Origin: Anniella stebbinsi
Taxonomy: Eukaryota > Chordata > Lepidosauria > Squamata > Anniellidae
Assembly (NCBI GenBank): GCA_029215795.1
Contig: JARDYH010000005.1
Location: forward strand, 9,580,001-9,644,000
DNA length: 64,000 bases
Direction: 5' to 3'
Part shown: one piece after another, positions 14,601 to 26,249 of the stretch
Numbering within the stretch: position 1 is the first letter of the stretch
Layout: the number at the start of each line of letters is the position of its first letter
Translations under genes and position numbers: made by a program
The notes under the pieces: model-generated
Told to the model about the DNA's origin: nothing
Databases searched by the model: none
The model's input: only the letters and a program-made list of their open reading frames with translations

Positions 14601-17147
14601 AGGCGGGAGGAGGGGGATATATCCTCCCACCTTTTTAACTAGTTTCTATTTCCCCCTGTCGCTTACCCTGGCAGCGAGAAACAATCTAGCCCCCGGAGTT
14701 CCAGGTTAGAGATTGACACGGGACCCTCTCTGGAGGAGCTGCTCCCTGAACCCGCCAGCAGGTAGGAGAAGGTTGTGGCAGATGGACCTCTTCCCAAGAA
14801 GCGGCAGCACCTCAGCGCTGCGCGGTGGAGGATGACGGCGCCTCTCTGAACTGTGGCATTCCACCCCCGAGATGGCTATGCCTGGGCACCGTGGAGCCAG
14901 AGCTGGATGATAAGCAGATGCTCTCTCTCTCTTTCTTTCTGTCTTTCTCAGGCTGCGGGTGAATTCGGACGTAGGCAGTGGGGGACGCCAGCGTGGTGGG
15001 AGCAGCCCTATCCGCAAGCTGGCATCGCCCTTCATGGAGGGGGGCCGGCTGCCCTTCCCCCTCTTGCCACCTGCTCACTCCAGGACCTTTCACCCCACTG
15101 AAAGGTGAGAGCATCTAAGGAGAAGGTACAGGGGGCTGGGCAGGGGGCCCCACGGTTGTGAAGGTACGCTAGACGGAGGAGGAGATGGCGGCAGGTCAGA
15201 TCTTCAAGGGCAACTCTTACACGATCAGAATGGCGTTGGGAGACCCTTCGTTGGGTTGGATCCCATTGCCAGGTTGGCAAAGTCTGTAGGAAGGCAATTA
15301 CATGGGGTGGGAGAAACTGAGGAGGTGTCTTCCCACTTCAACCTCACCAGTGTTATCAGAGTGGCATGGGATCTAGCCATGCAGATGTGATTCGTTACCA
15401 GATCACTCTGGTAATGTAAGAGTTGGGCCTTAGTTGGATCAGCCCATGCAGCAGAATGAGACAGAAGAGTCCTGAGATGGTAGAAAGGACTTGTGCTGTT
15501 TCCGACTTCAGATGGGGAGGATCTCATTTTGAATGCTTCTCCACATCAACAGCAAGAGCAACAAAACTCCCTACAAGTAGAAATCTAGCACAGCAGAGGC
15601 AGACCAGGCTTTCTCCCTGATGATCCAGTTTACTACTTCTCTTGTGTTTTGTTGGTTTTTTTAAAAAAAAATGTGGAAGAGCCTTCAAAAGTGTTACTCC
15701 TCCATATGCAGCTTGGAGTGGTACGATCCACTCTGTCCTCTCATTCTGCATGAGTAGATCCAGTAGAAGGGAGGGGCTAAAGGGGAGTAGGGAAGTTGCG
15801 GGTGTCCAGTTGGGCCCTTTACGCCTCTAATCTTGCGGAAATGGCCCTTTATGGCAGTCATTGCGCTCAAGAGCAGATCTGCCCACTTTTGGGAGCCCAG
15901 CTTTTATGGAAAATGACGGCTTACAGGGAGAAGTGGGTGGGTACAGGCACTTGTGGACCACCTGCTGAGTAAACCAGGGGCTCGCGTGACCCAACTCGCG
16001 CAGGCGAGCGGCCGTTGCAAGGCCACGGACACCCGTCTCTCCGGACCCAGGTGAGTCCTCTATCCCAAAAGGTGAGCAACAGAAGTGCAGATAAAGTGAG
16101 GCTAGGAAGAGTCAGGAAAACCATGAAGTGTGTTTTGAGAAGAAGGAAGGAGCTTAATAAAAAGATAAGTGGCATTATTACCGGCATAAAAAGCTTGACA
16201 AAGCCGTGGGGGGAGGGCGCAGAAGGAAAGAAGGTAGACACTCTCTGAGTTTGTGTGGAACAAAGTGATCAAAAGTAGATATAAAGGGGATGCTATTACC
16301 CATTTGATACGTTACCCAAAGAGAACGAATGGCCTTTCACAGGCTGTTAGAAGACCTCGTAGTTGATGGGCAAGAATAAATGTGTAGTTGGAGCAATAGT
16401 TCACAAACTACAAAGACATCCTATGTCTCCAGTGTACTCTTCTCTCAAGGAAATTTACCCTGTAATGACTTCCCATCACTGGAAGAAAGACAAGTGCAAA
16501 ACAATGTAGTTGAGGCAGAGAAATGGCAAGTTTTAAAAATGAGGGCTAGAACCTTGATGATGCAAGTTGGGTTGCCAATCAGCCTTTTCGCATGGCATGG
16601 TAGGTTATTGTGGTTTCATTAACCCATGATTAGCTATAGTAGGGTGGGCATGTGGGGCTTCTGTTGTGAATACACAACCTCTAATCGGTGGTTGCAACGT
16701 GATGTGACCCCGGCCATCGTGGGTTGAGGGTTAAACAACCCACACAACCTTGATTAGTAGTTGGGTTAAGTATAGGTTGCTTAACCCTTGATTAACCCAC
16801 AATTGCTGAATTCACATGACACGCCGCAGCCCTGATCACTGCAATCAGAGATCGAATGTTCAAAATGGTGGTCGCATATGCCCCGCACACGCCAGGGATA
16901 ATCATGGGTTAACTAACCTATGATGAACTGCCATGTTGTGCAAATTGACCCAATGTGAAGTCTTGAATTTGATACGCTGTTTTGTGCTTTCTGCTTTCCC
17001 CTAGGCCAGACCGCTGGGGTGATGTTTCCTCACGGCCCTGGGGAGGGAACAGCTCTGAGAAGCAGGGGCCAGCGGAGAAACGGGTGGAAGTAGATAAGGT
17101 ACGGTTCTGTCCACTTTTTTTCTAATTCTTCAAATAATCTTTCTGGA

Positions 17148-17198
<51 letters not shown>

Positions 17199-17443
17199 CT
17201 TTCTTTTTTCCTTGTTTCAAGGAGGTTGCCAAGAATATGGATTCTGTGTTCAGGGAACTTCTCGGAAAAACTAGCTTGAAGCACAAGGGGCCCGATGACC
17301 CCTTCAGCCACCCTGAGCTACCAGACCCCACAAGGATCAACCCGGTTGGCAGGAAGGGCGCCACCCCTGCCAAGCAGGCCTCTTCAAACAGGATGCTTCC
17401 ACGGGGCAGGGTGGTCTTCAAATCTTCGGGGAATGGAGAGTGA
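628..17443 (+). CDS. ARHGAP4: ARHGAP4 (SRGAP4), Rho GTPase-activating protein, 3' half
   Basis: Partial gene; its 5' exons, including any F-BAR domain, lie before the window. Thirteen exons were placed by eye from GT-AG borders and continuous phase: 628-655, 905-992, 5577-5637, 5844-5921, 6707-6841, 8055-8160, 8332-8574, 9092-9168, 11377-11524, 14675-14761, 14952-15104, 17005-17098 and 17222-17443 (stop TGA). Together they encode about 505 residues. They give a complete srGAP-type RhoGAP domain and a Ser/Pro/Arg-rich tail ending in a module starting EVAKNMDSVF. The family stimulates GTP hydrolysis by Rho/Rac/Cdc42 GTPases at the membrane and cytoskeleton. ARHGAP4 is preferred over SRGAP1-3 because AVPR2 lies downstream in convergent orientation, as in mammals. 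Oddity: the SH3 domain expected between GAP and tail was not found. The first exon is short and the least certain. Confidence 0.9.
993..5576. other. ARHGAP4 intron with LINE debris
   Basis: Intron with no coding exon seen. It holds TG/CA-rich sequence (1385-1510), part of a 'gtgggcag' hairpin repeat (about 1886-1970), a dispersed repeat (about 2430-2830), a CR1 fragment (2830-3435), a small perfect hairpin (3552-3594) and old LINE 3'-tail sequence (about 4735-4920 and 5125-5350). Confidence 0.7.
2830..3435 (-). mobile_element. CR1 LINE reverse transcriptase fragment
   Basis: Reading the minus strand gives broken CR1 reverse-transcriptase text: TKLGGIANTLEDRNKLQSDL, then KFNKDKCQVLHLGKRKQMHS, then VVDHKLNMSQQCDVSAKKA and HLEYCVQFWAPHFKKD. 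These are the conserved C-terminal half of CR1 ORF2, spread over several frames. It is an inactive, 5'-truncated copy inside an ARHGAP4 intron, antisense to the gene. Confidence 0.88.
5577..8574 (+). CDS. ARHGAP4: ARHGAP4 RhoGAP domain exons
   Basis: Five exons (5577-5637, 5844-5921, 6707-6841, 8055-8160, 8332-8574) carry most of the GAP fold in unbroken phase. Visible family motifs are VPLVVESCIRFINLHG, then GIFRVPGS, whose arginine is the catalytic finger, then SVAGVLKLYFRGLEKPL, VVLRYLFAFLNHLSQ, and NMMDPHNLAVCFGPTL followed by HINEVVKCLIVHYEAIFP. These match the SRGAP/ARHGAP4 group closely. The arginine finger and the NLAVCFGPTL helix are intact, so GAP activity is expected. All introns are GT-AG. 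A TG microsatellite starts 4 bp past the 6841 donor. Confidence 0.93.
6845..6890 (+). repeat. (TG)n microsatellite
   Basis: About 20 TG units broken by one TTTG step, beginning 4 bp past the donor of the 6707-6841 exon. Confidence 0.95.
7600..7738. mobile_element. Palindromic 'gtgggcag' hAT-type hairpin repeat
   Basis: Ends read AGGGGTGGGCAGAAG and CTTTCTGCCCACTCG, with inverted internal arms (GGACTTCCATTCCCAG against CTGGGAGCTGAAGTC). It is a diverged copy of the short hairpin family seen with a clear 8-bp target duplication at 33768-33893. Confidence 0.7.
9092..17443 (+). CDS. ARHGAP4: ARHGAP4 C-terminal tail exons
   Basis: Six exons code for the tail: 9092-9168 (acidic, TTAEEPETEGTPETPASED), 11377-11524, 14675-14761, 14952-15104, 17005-17098 and 17222-17443. 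The first ends in phase 1 and the second accepts phase 1, giving SED then ECDSQSEAVPRS. In srGAP proteins an SH3 domain stands at this join; none is seen here or in the 2.2-kb intron between them. The tail is rich in Ser, Arg, Pro and Gly and ends with EVAKNMDSVFRELLGKTS, a srGAP C-terminal motif, and a basic stretch before the stop at 17441-17443. Confidence 0.85.
10620..10960 (-). mobile_element. Old L2/CR1-type LINE reverse transcriptase fragment
   Basis: The minus strand reads EVVIRRFGAKRHEYTDATQL, then SVLAERALHRCLDTVVGWTR and ANKLS. This matches the better-kept LINE at 49436-50537, which has VIRSFGVRCHQYADDTQLYF and MDWMRANKLKLN. The catalytic YADD box has decayed to YTDA. It is a relic in an ARHGAP4 intron. 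Confidence 0.82.
11090..11240. mobile_element. Palindromic hairpin repeat copy
   Basis: It contains inverted arms around ATCTAGAGGGTTAGGGAAG and GTTGTGGTCCAAGACATCTG, and ends GCACCAAGTTGCCTACC. This is the same short hAT-like hairpin family as 33768-33893. Confidence 0.6.
11595..11835 (+). repeat. Dispersed element, copy 1 (inverted copy at 18975-19195)
   Basis: The right end reads CAATAAAAGCCTCATCTGGA then AGCACCC. The copy at 18975-19195 starts with the reverse complement (TTTCCAGATGAGGCTTTTAT). Internally both share the GGATGGAAGA/TCTTCCAT and tacaaatggaag words. Class unknown; probably a non-autonomous DNA transposon. Confidence 0.6.
14023..14369 (-). mobile_element. GCGC-rich Harbinger-like MITE, copy 1
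   Basis: Reverse-orientation copy of a family of about 345 bp. It starts GGACCCCCTCTAGAAGG and ends CTCTTGTAGAGGCACCC, forming terminal inverted repeats. The interior is rich in GCGCAT, TGCGC and AAGCGC words. The flanking triplets are TCA and TGA, a weak match. It lies in an ARHGAP4 intron. Confidence 0.78.
15105..17004. other. ARHGAP4 intron
   Basis: No exon seen. From 16690 to 16935 there is a diverged element rich in GGTTAACC-like words (GTTGGGTTAAG, TTAACCCACAA), probably a MITE. The rest is unassigned. Confidence 0.55.
17147..17199 (+). repeat. (ATT)n microsatellite
   Basis: About 17 uninterrupted ATT units in the last ARHGAP4 intron, 23 bp before the final exon. It lies inside what would be the branch-point and pyrimidine-tract zone. 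Confidence 0.97.
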
Positions 17444-20416
17444 AGCAGACTTGGGGTGGGGGAAGGTGTCCCCAACATGACCTGCCCAATACTGTGATTC
17501 TCTCTCTCTCTCTCCCCCCCCCCCCCTTCATATTCTGAATACCAACTCAGGGCAGGTGTCTCCCTTTCTCCCAGCCTCGTTGCAAAACGATTTGGGAGGG
17601 CGGTAGGAAAGTTGGCGAACCGATTTTGATGGGAGTTTGATTTCCAAGCCAAATGTTCAAGGGGCATTTGCTTCCTCCGGTGTCCTCACGCACTGGATGC
17701 GAGTCTGAAGGTTATTTAATGTCGTGGATGTGGGTGGGTGCTTAAGCATATGGCAAGCTTCTTGAGTTGTGTTTGGGCCTGGCACCCCACCCATTCCATC
17801 TCTCCTCTGCTACAAAATGGTTTCGCACCGGGAATTGCATGTGAAAGTGGTGAGGCGGGACAGAGTCCCAGGGGCCCGTTTCTTGTTTCTGTTCTTGGCT
17901 GTGGGAGGGGAATATTGTCTAGTGGGTTACAATGCAAAGTGTTGAAAGGGAGGACGCTCTCTTGTAGGTGTGTTCTGTTCCTAACATGCTTCACAGAGGT
18001 CCTCACCGGCTGTGCTCTCCTCCCTCCCTCTCTCCTCCCCCCCGCGGCGTACCCCTTGGTGCTTTACACATTTGTCCTGAATTCGTAAACTCTTCCCCCC
18101 CACTCTCCCGGGCGCAACCTCATCCATCCCTGCACGCAACACCCTCCTACATTGGGGCAATAAGGGGACGTAGTTGGGGTGGGAATTCATGTGCCAATTT
18201 TTCTCCCAGCATACAAGGTCCAGTTTGTTCCCTTCCCCCATACTGTCCCCCCCCCCAGTTTTTTTTTTTAATTTTTTTAAAGGTCTTAACCGCTCAGTAT
18301 TAATCAGGGCTGTGTGTACTCTCTGCTTTAAAATTCTCTGCAAAGAAAAGCTGAATTCTGCAACCTGTATAAATTATGCAAAGTAAGCAAAGTTGCGTGG
18401 ATTCTCTTATTTTTTTTTTTTCATAATTTATTCTGCTTGTGCTAGTCAGTGGGATGGAGCGGGAGGCTATACAGCGCATGGAAATGCCGCCGTCTGTCTA
18501 CTGGGAATCTTTCTCGGCCACTCCTGTGGCTTCTGAGATTTCAGCAGACACCGAACCCCTCAAAATGTGCTCTTTAAAACAATGTTGAACTGAGATTCTC
18601 ACAAAGCGGAATTCTGTGCCCAGTGCATCATCCTATTTTTCCCCTCCCTGAGTTCCCTCAGAATTGCAGCATACACACAGCCCTGGTTTTAACCTCTTCT
18701 CCATGACCAGAGTTGATTCTGTACTGTGATCTCTCCCTGCTGTCTCTTTAAACCTCTGTCTCTTGCAATAAACTGGATTAGTAAACTCTCCACAGAGAGA
18801 GTTGGGATTTTATACGGAATAAACACGACACTGAAGGATCGCTTGGGCTTTATTTTCATGCAACGTAGATTTTTTAAAAAAACAAACAAGAAAACGCTCA
18901 TCTTTCATTTCAAAGCAGTAGTTAACTCGAACGGCTGGACTTGGGACTTAAAATTGGGGGTAGCCGATGACTCTTGGGGTGTTTCCAGATGAGGCTTTTA
19001 TTGTTCAATTGTACTACCTCATTCACAGGATTTCAGGCGACAACATCTTCCATTTGTAGCCCTCCCCTTCTTTTGCACCGCTGCTTCTATATTTTTTCTT
19101 ACCGTGGAAAATCCACCCAGGAAGAAAAGACGGAATAGCTGCACAATGTCTTTTGGTTGTTGGCATTAGGCTCTTTCCATCCGGAAGCACCTTTGGGGTA
19201 AAGATTGGTCTCTCTCCCTCCCTTGGAACAAGAACAACAACAACATGTTCATTTGCTTTAAGCTAATCTCTTTGAAGGGTGCAACGCTGTGGATGCTTAG
19301 ACAGAAAACAAAGTCCTACAACTCCCAGGGAGTGCTGGGAGCTGTAGGCCTTTTTTGTTTTGTTTTGGCCTAAACATGCATCGGATTGCACCGTAAATAT
19401 TAAAATTGCCTAATGCCTAATAGTGGAGTTTTAACCTAAAATCTAAACCATTCAGGTGGGGGGGGGGGGGAAGAAGTCCAGTTAAAATCTGATTTGTGCC
19501 ACGCCTGTTAGGAATAGCACTCACAGCCCCACATAACCCTATGCGTTGAGAGTAATCTGAGACCTTGAGGCAATCAAGGTCTGCTGACAATCAAGGGCCG
19601 CTATTTTCTCCATTCGCAGACTGAGCTTGGACGAAGGTGTCTGGCGCTGCAGTTTCTAAAAGGAAGCAAAGCTTGTGCGCTCTGTTCAAGAGAGCCAGAG
19701 AGACTGTGTGCTTAGTGTACCAATCTGGCACTGTTTTCCGGCCTGCTGTTTAATTCATGCAGTTACCATAGTGCTGCGGATTCCCCTGCTGGGAAAGAGC
19801 AGCGCTTATGTGTACACTCCTTCGTTTTAGCATTGGAGTGGTGAGATGATCGGGATGAAACCTTGCACTTGTGGGTGTCAGCCCCAAGAGAGGATGGGTT
19901 TGTTTGTTTGGTAAACAATTACATCACCAGAGGGCACAGAGTTTCTATGAAAAGGCTGCCTCAGGTGATAGATGGTAAGCACCATTAACCCATGGGGCAG
20001 ATTCCGCTGGAAAGGACTATAGCACAAGCCTCAGTGAAATGAACTGGGGCTCATGTAGTGCTCTTGCACAATTCCCACCTATTTCAATAGGGCTTGTGCA
20101 GGAGAAACTCCCGTTAGATTCTTCCCCGTATTTGTGTGTGTATCAGGGTGGAGGTGGCATGTTTAGATTTTCCACCACAGGTCACTGGTTTGGATTTGAT
20201 TTAGATTTTTCACTGCAGGCCACCAGCTTTTCAAAAGGGGATAGAGTGATTTGTGGGGACAGGGCATGAAGGCGTAGGCCCAGTGGCCAAAAGCTCCCCT
20301 CTTCATATGTAAGCTTTAGAAATCAGGACTCCAGCTGAACTCCTAGCCCAACTTGAGGAGATGAATGGAGGAAGATGACGGAACATCAGAGTCCTGGCCT
20401 GGTCCAAAACAGAGTC
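17444..20416. other. Convergent intergenic region, ARHGAP4 to caveolin gene
   Basis: Includes the 3' UTR of ARHGAP4 and, on the other strand, that of the caveolin gene. AATAAA words suited to ARHGAP4 occur near 18765 and 18818 but were not tested. It holds poly-C runs, a dispersed element (18975-19195) and a hairpin with ends GGTGCAACGC and GGATTGCACC (about 19278-19392). Confidence 0.55.
18975..19195 (-). repeat. Dispersed element, copy 2
   Basis: Inverted relative of 11595-11835. It begins TTTCCAGATGAGGCTTTTAT and ends near TCCATCCGGAAGCACC. The two copies flank the ARHGAP4 3' exons in opposite orientation. Confidence 0.58.
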
Positions 20417-20767
20417 TCAGTCCTTGGCACGTTCCTTGCGCAGGGCCACCCGGACGTCGCTGCAGACCTTCCCCACGGCTTCGAAGAGCGGGTCGCAGAA
20501 GGTGCGTATGCACAGGGCATAGCAACGGCCGCAGCACTGCACCTCTATAAGGTAGCTCTTGATGCAAGGCACGGCTCCCCAGATGTGGCAGAAGGAGACA
20601 CAGGCAAAGAGGAAGCCCCAGAGCAAGGCGAGTGGCACGCCCAGCGCCCCCGACAGGATCCGGTAGCACCAGTACTTGCTGACGGTGAAGGTGGTGTTGC
20701 TGGCCTTCCACACCCCGTCGAAGCTGTGGGTGCCCTCTGGCTCGGCGATCACATCTTCAAAGTCCAC
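20417..20767 (-). CDS. Caveolin (CAV1/3-type) exon 2
   Basis: 117 codons including the stop. The acceptor on the minus strand reads CTTGCCAG before GTGGACTTTG. It carries the whole conserved caveolin core from [10 protein letters not shown] to the C-terminus RKERAKD. The C-terminus is a few residues longer than human CAV3, which ends at RKEV. Confidence 0.95.
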   Translation of the reverse strand: MDFEDVIAEPEGTHSFDGVWKASNTTFTVSKYWCYRILSGALGVPLALLWGFLFACVSFCHIWGAVPCIKSYLIEVQCCGRCYALCIRTFCDPLFEAVGKVCSDVRVALRKERAKD

Positions 20768-23700
20768 CTGGCAAGGTTGGAGGAGAGGCCTTGAGTCAGG
20801 CAGGGCTTAGTTCCATATTCAGGATATGGGTGTCAGAATAAACACAATGCTCCTGAGCATGCATGGCAAGCTTTCTCCCTGCTGCTGAGGAGCTGTAACC
20901 TGCCTTGCTCATTGAGGTTCAGGGGAAGAGGCATCAAGGTGCTGGTGGGTGTGTTTTAAGTGTATTTCAGCCCTGACAAATCAGACATGGGTCACAAAAC
21001 CCCAAGGCCACTTCTATCATGGCCAAAGCATCTTTTGATGTGGGCTGATTTAAGCAGAGAAGCAGCAGGAGGTCTGGGCTCACCCCACTCCTCTACTGTT
21101 CTTCATTCTCCCTCTCCTTGGGGTTCTAAACAAGCAACCATGTATCTGCAACCCCCATGTGAGATGGATGCAGTGCTCAGAGGAAGGTCTAAGCACCCTC
21201 CTACCCTAACCACTTCTGTACCCCAAACTGCATCATCAGGAAGCTTCTAATCCCTATGAGAAGAGGCGATGTAGGTTTTGTGACCCATGTTGGCATTTAA
21301 AGTGCAATTCTGCATGGCTCCCAGCTATCCTCCCTCCCCTCCCCCACCCTACACACTGAAAATCCAGGAAGTCCACAGTCTCCTGAAGGACCCATCTGTG
21401 TCAGGGATGCTGTAGTTGCATCCTGCGTTGAAGCTCCTGCACTGTGTAGAGGGTCTCTGCAAGGTCCTTTCCAACACTATGATTCTAACGGGCAAAAGAG
21501 GTTAGATGGAATGTGACAACCTCAGAGAACATGCTTCTCTCGAGCAGTGTGTGTTTCTACCTGTGTTTCTTATATGCTATTCCGGCAGCATACTCGTGTC
21601 CTGTTCATCCTGTTTCAAGAGAAATTGCCAGTAGTTTTTGAGCCTTTCTACATGAGGTGTGTGTTTGGGTTTGCTCTCTCATGGTAGTTTGCGGGCCCTT
21701 TATACTACGTCACCATCCTCCAGGGCTTCTCCTGAGCTTTGCAACTCTCATTTCAGATGCTTTTCTAATGATGGCTGCCTCGACAAGAGGCATTTAAAGC
21801 TCTTTCAAGGCGCATTAAAATTTTTACCTCTACAAGAACGGAGCGCAAATCAGGTGTAGAGGTGTGTTTTCTCTCCTATTATGCGCATTATCGAATGCGC
21901 GTTAAATAGCGAGTTTTATTTTGCTCCAGCTGTTAAAGCGCATTTTGACTATGTGCGCAAGCGATTCTCCGCATTAACTACTTGTAAAGCGCATTTCAAA
22001 CAACCGGTAAGGTCACCCGTTGAGTGCTCAATTACCTCCTGCATACAAGCATTTACGATAAAGCACTTCAGCGATTATGTGCATAATCGGCTAACCAGGC
22101 GTCAAACGGAATCCATCTAGAGGGGATGGAGGAAAGTCTGGTATATCCTGAATGGCGCCATGAAACCCTCCTTATAATTGCACAATTCTGCTATACTGCA
22201 GTGCCATCTAGTGGTTGTATAATGAAATGTATAGAAAGGCAGCGAACGAAAACGCTCAGAAAAAAGCATGTGTAAAGGAGCTGATCTTAGTCTTGCAAAG
22301 AATCCAGAAGCAGAAGCCTCAGTAAAAGTTCGGGATAAAAGCCTCATGTAGAAATGCCCTTTAAGTGGGGATATTTAACGTACGCTGCCATGTAGTAACT
22401 TTTAAAGCTCTCAGTGACTTTGGGTCCAGCCTACCTCAAAGAGCACCTCTCCCCATATGAATCTTTCTGTCCATCAAGGTAAGTGCAAATAGAGCGCTGC
22501 GTTGGATGCCAGTTCACTGCAAAGTAATATCAGCGGGGGCAAGGAGCAGAGCCTTTACTGTGATGGCCTCTGTTTCTGTAGAAACTCACTTCTTAGGGAA
22601 ACTTGTCTTTACTTGCTCTTCCTTGCATTTCAGAGTGATTACTGGTTGTTTAAGCAAGGCTTTAAGAGCCTTTAATCTCCTTTCAGAGATGCCCCCCCTC
22701 ATGAGGTAAGAGGAAATGGTTGCCTCAGCCAGTGAATATTGAGTGCCCCCATTGAGGGTGGCAGATGGAGAGATCCGACTCACCAGGAAGTCTCATTTAA
22801 ATTAATAGGAAATTGAAGAACAGTAGAACTTCCTGGTGGATCGTGCTCCAACATTAGGAAGGGGCCATAGCTCAGGGGTAAGCACCTGCTTGGCATGCAG
22901 AAGGTCCCAGGTTCATTCCTTGGGCCGGCATCCTCAGGTAAGGCTGGGAAAAAACCTGCCTAAAAACCTCAAGAGTGGCTGCCAATCAACATCAACAATA
23001 CTGGGCTAGTTCGACCATTGATCGGTCTTGGTAGAAAGCAGCTTTCTATGTTCTCTAGTGGGAGGACCATTTAGATTTTCCATCTGCCTCACAACACAAC
23101 TCTATACATGTCTGCTCAGAAATAAGCCCCACTGACTACAATGGGGATTACTTCCATGTAAATCTATGGAATTGCAGCTTCAAGTAATCTCTTTCTGGGT
23201 CTAGCCCTATCTCCCATGGGAATTAAATATGATCCAATATTGATGTGAATAACTGGGGCGGGTGGATTAAGGTAGGCTGACCATATGAAAAGGAGGACAG
23301 GGCTCATATAACTTTAACAGTTGTAGAGAAAAGGGATTTTCAGCCAGTGTCATTTGTATGCAATTAGTTCCTGGTGAAATTCCCTCTTCATCACCACAGT
23401 TAAAGTTGCAGGCACTATACTAGAGTGACCATATACAAAAGAAAGCAGGCCCCCTGCAACTTTAACTGTGGTGATGAAGAGGGAGTTTCACCAGGAACTA
23501 ATTGTATACAAATAACCCTGGCTGAAATTCCCTTTTCTCTACAACAGTTAAAGTTACATGAGCCCTGTCCTCCTTTTCATATGGTCAGCCTAATTAAGGT
23601 ATTGTTTTTAGTTGTTTGAAGCTGTCCCGGTTTTTATTAAGGACCTGAGTAAAGTCAAATTAAAGTCTGTAGGAAGAGAGTATAAGAGCAAACCTCTCAT

Positions 23701-26200
23701 CAATATGATCGGCATTAAGTTGACTAAGCTATTTTATCCTTCCCAAATGCCATTTTCTATTTTTCTCCCACTCTGCATCCTTTTTATAGCCTGGTTAGCT
23801 TCCTTGTAAAGTGAGGTAACCAGCAATTCATAGAACCTTAAAGTTGAAAAGAGAACTGCATCCAGTTCTACCTCTTCGCCTGAGGCACAATAAATAGACA
23901 TTGGTCTGGTCGCCTGTGGGGAGTTAAGAATTCTTATGAGGTGACCAGTAAGACCAGAACTATTTATATATGCGAAGAGATGTGTTCTTTTTTTCTCCCA
24001 GGCTATTATGTTGAAAGAGGTGGGCAGGCTGATAAAATCCATGATCCTGTTCGCAAAGCTGCTGTTGTAACATCCTTGACAATTTTCTACATAGCCTTTT
24101 CTTAATAACTATGGAAGGGGATTTTATAATCTCCTTAGAAAATTTTCCAGTGCCTGGTCTGAAGGCATATGATACAGTAACATTGGTGGAGCTAAGCAGG
24201 TCTTGATGTGGTGAGTGCCCTGATAGGAGACTGGCTGGAACTCTATGCATGCTGCCATGAGCCCCATAGAACCAACCTCATCCTCCCCCGATGTTTCAGA
24301 CTACAATTCCCATAAGCACCAGGGAAGGGGAACATTTGTAGCTGGATTCAGCCTATGAGCCGGAGGTTCCCCATCCCTACCATACACGAAGATCTTCTTC
24401 AGAGGCCCTCATCACAGTCCCCCCAACCCCCGTCCAATCTGAAGTAAAACGTGGCTAAAGGGGAAAGGCTTTTTTTTTTTTTTTTTTTTTTAGCTGTGGG
24501 GCCTCGCTGGCGGAACTCGCTCAGGAGTCATGGGGTTCTAGTCCAAAACATCTGTAGGGCACTTACCCTTGCTGAGGACAGATGAGATATAAGTGTACTA
24601 ACTGACTGTTTCAGATATTTCCCTCTACCAGTGTGCACCCTAAAACCATTATCCAAAGAGCCAAGTCTATGGCTGAAAGAAAAAGAAGTGATGTTGAAAA
24701 GGATCAGTGGACACCAAACTCACTTGAGGTGATTAGCACAGTATGTGGGATAATGCAAGTGTCTCTTTAAACAATCTAGAACAATTCAATCTTTGTGCAT
24801 TTCTATATGAGGCTGTTATCCCCCACCATTACTGGGTCTTCTGCTTCTGGATGATTTGTGGGATTAAGATTGGCTCCTTTACATGTGCTTTTTTTCAAGG
24901 GTTTCCTTCTCTGCCGTTCTATATGTTTCATTATACAACCACTAGGTGGTGCTGTGTTATAGCAGAATTGTGCAAGTACATGGAGCATTTCATAGTGCCG
25001 TTCAGGATATGCCAGGCTTTTCTTGATCTAACCTCCCCTCCCCGAACACACACAATAATGGTTGCAAGAAGTCCTGTAGGATGACGATGTCGTGTAAAGG
25101 ATCCGCAAACTTCTCTGAGTGAACAATCATGAGTGCGCAATAAAAGTCTCTCTCAATTGTCTCACAGGAGTTATGTTGTGAGCATTGCTGGGACAAGATA
25201 AACATACAGTTAATAACGAGAGGAAGCTGACTATTGTTTTAATATGACAAAAGAGTGAGGACATGATAAATCCTTGGAAGGGTTGGAGGTTGGACTGCTT
25301 TCCTTTGTTACTAACTAGAGTTACTGATGGTCCTTTGCAGTTGGAGTGGTCCCTCTTCCTTGCACCTGATGGTACTTCTGAAAGGACCATTTTAACCCCA
25401 GCAGCCACCAATTGCCAATCCCTATTCTTGAGCACTCATGCTCCCATGAGCTGTTTGGTGCTTAGGAGAAATGCTGAAGAAAATGGATATGGGTGCAAGT
25501 TCCAGAAATAGTGGCCACTCCGAATTTTGCTGGCATCTAATTCTTTTTAAAGATCAGCTGTGGGGAAAGTCATGACCATTCTAGTCTGAAATCTTCTATA
25601 TACAGAACTAGCAGACGGATCCAGCTTTGCATGGGGTGGGGCGGGGGTATGGAGTAGCCATCGCGCTGATTTATCGAAGACTGCAAGCCAATACATGCAG
25701 CTGAACACATTATGCCCACTTTGTCTGAGGGAAGCCGGGCCCGTTGGCTCTCCTACCTATGGCCTGTATATAATACCCCTGAGGGTGAGACCTTCTCACT
25801 CCATTCCCCTGGGGGAGGGGGAGGGAGGAGGTATAGAACTCTTAGCCTACTACATAGCCTTTAGTTTTATATATGTGAAGCCTTCCAGCAAAACCTACAC
25901 AGCTGTCAGGGAGTTGGACAGATTGTGCCTTCTTGAACCGACTAAGCACTGAACAGGCAGCAACATTGGCTCAACGGCCCTATGCAGCGAAGCAGCCAGC
26001 AGAGTTTGAGCAGAATTCTCTCCTCTGAATGCATCGTAGCTTTGCCTGCATGTGGATTGCTGAGGTGCCAAATGGGAGGACTTGAGCAGACGTTCAGAAC
26101 CTCTGTTGTTGCTCACGCTGGCAGGGGAAAGGGGTTAAAGAAACTGGGGAAACTGAGTAACATGGGTAATCATGGCGTGTGTGTGTGTGTGTGTGTGTGT

Positions 26201-26249
<49 letters not shown>

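Larger units (their letters stand above)
11525..14674. other. ARHGAP4 intron
   Basis: No exon seen. It contains a dispersed element (about 11595-11835) whose inverted relative lies at 18975-19195, another hairpin relic (about 13520-13620) and one reverse-orientation copy of the GCGC-rich MITE (14023-14369). Confidence 0.65.

Noticed and set aside
17122..17667. 181-codon open frame with a poly-Asn run
   Set aside because: The Asn run is the ATT microsatellite read backwards, and the rest is antisense to the last ARHGAP4 exon.
21881..22120. 79-codon open frame also present at 37988-38227
   Set aside because: Both lie wholly inside copies of the GCGC-rich MITE. Their similarity is that of the element, and other copies break the frame.
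22861..22935. Possible tRNA gene (A and B boxes)
   Set aside because: The anticodon arm and acceptor stem do not close properly, and the sequence continues into a SINE body.
23274..23592. Tc1/mariner assignment of the fold-back family from its flanking TA
   Set aside because: Three copies have clear 8-bp flanking repeats, so the TA is part of the element end and hAT fits better.
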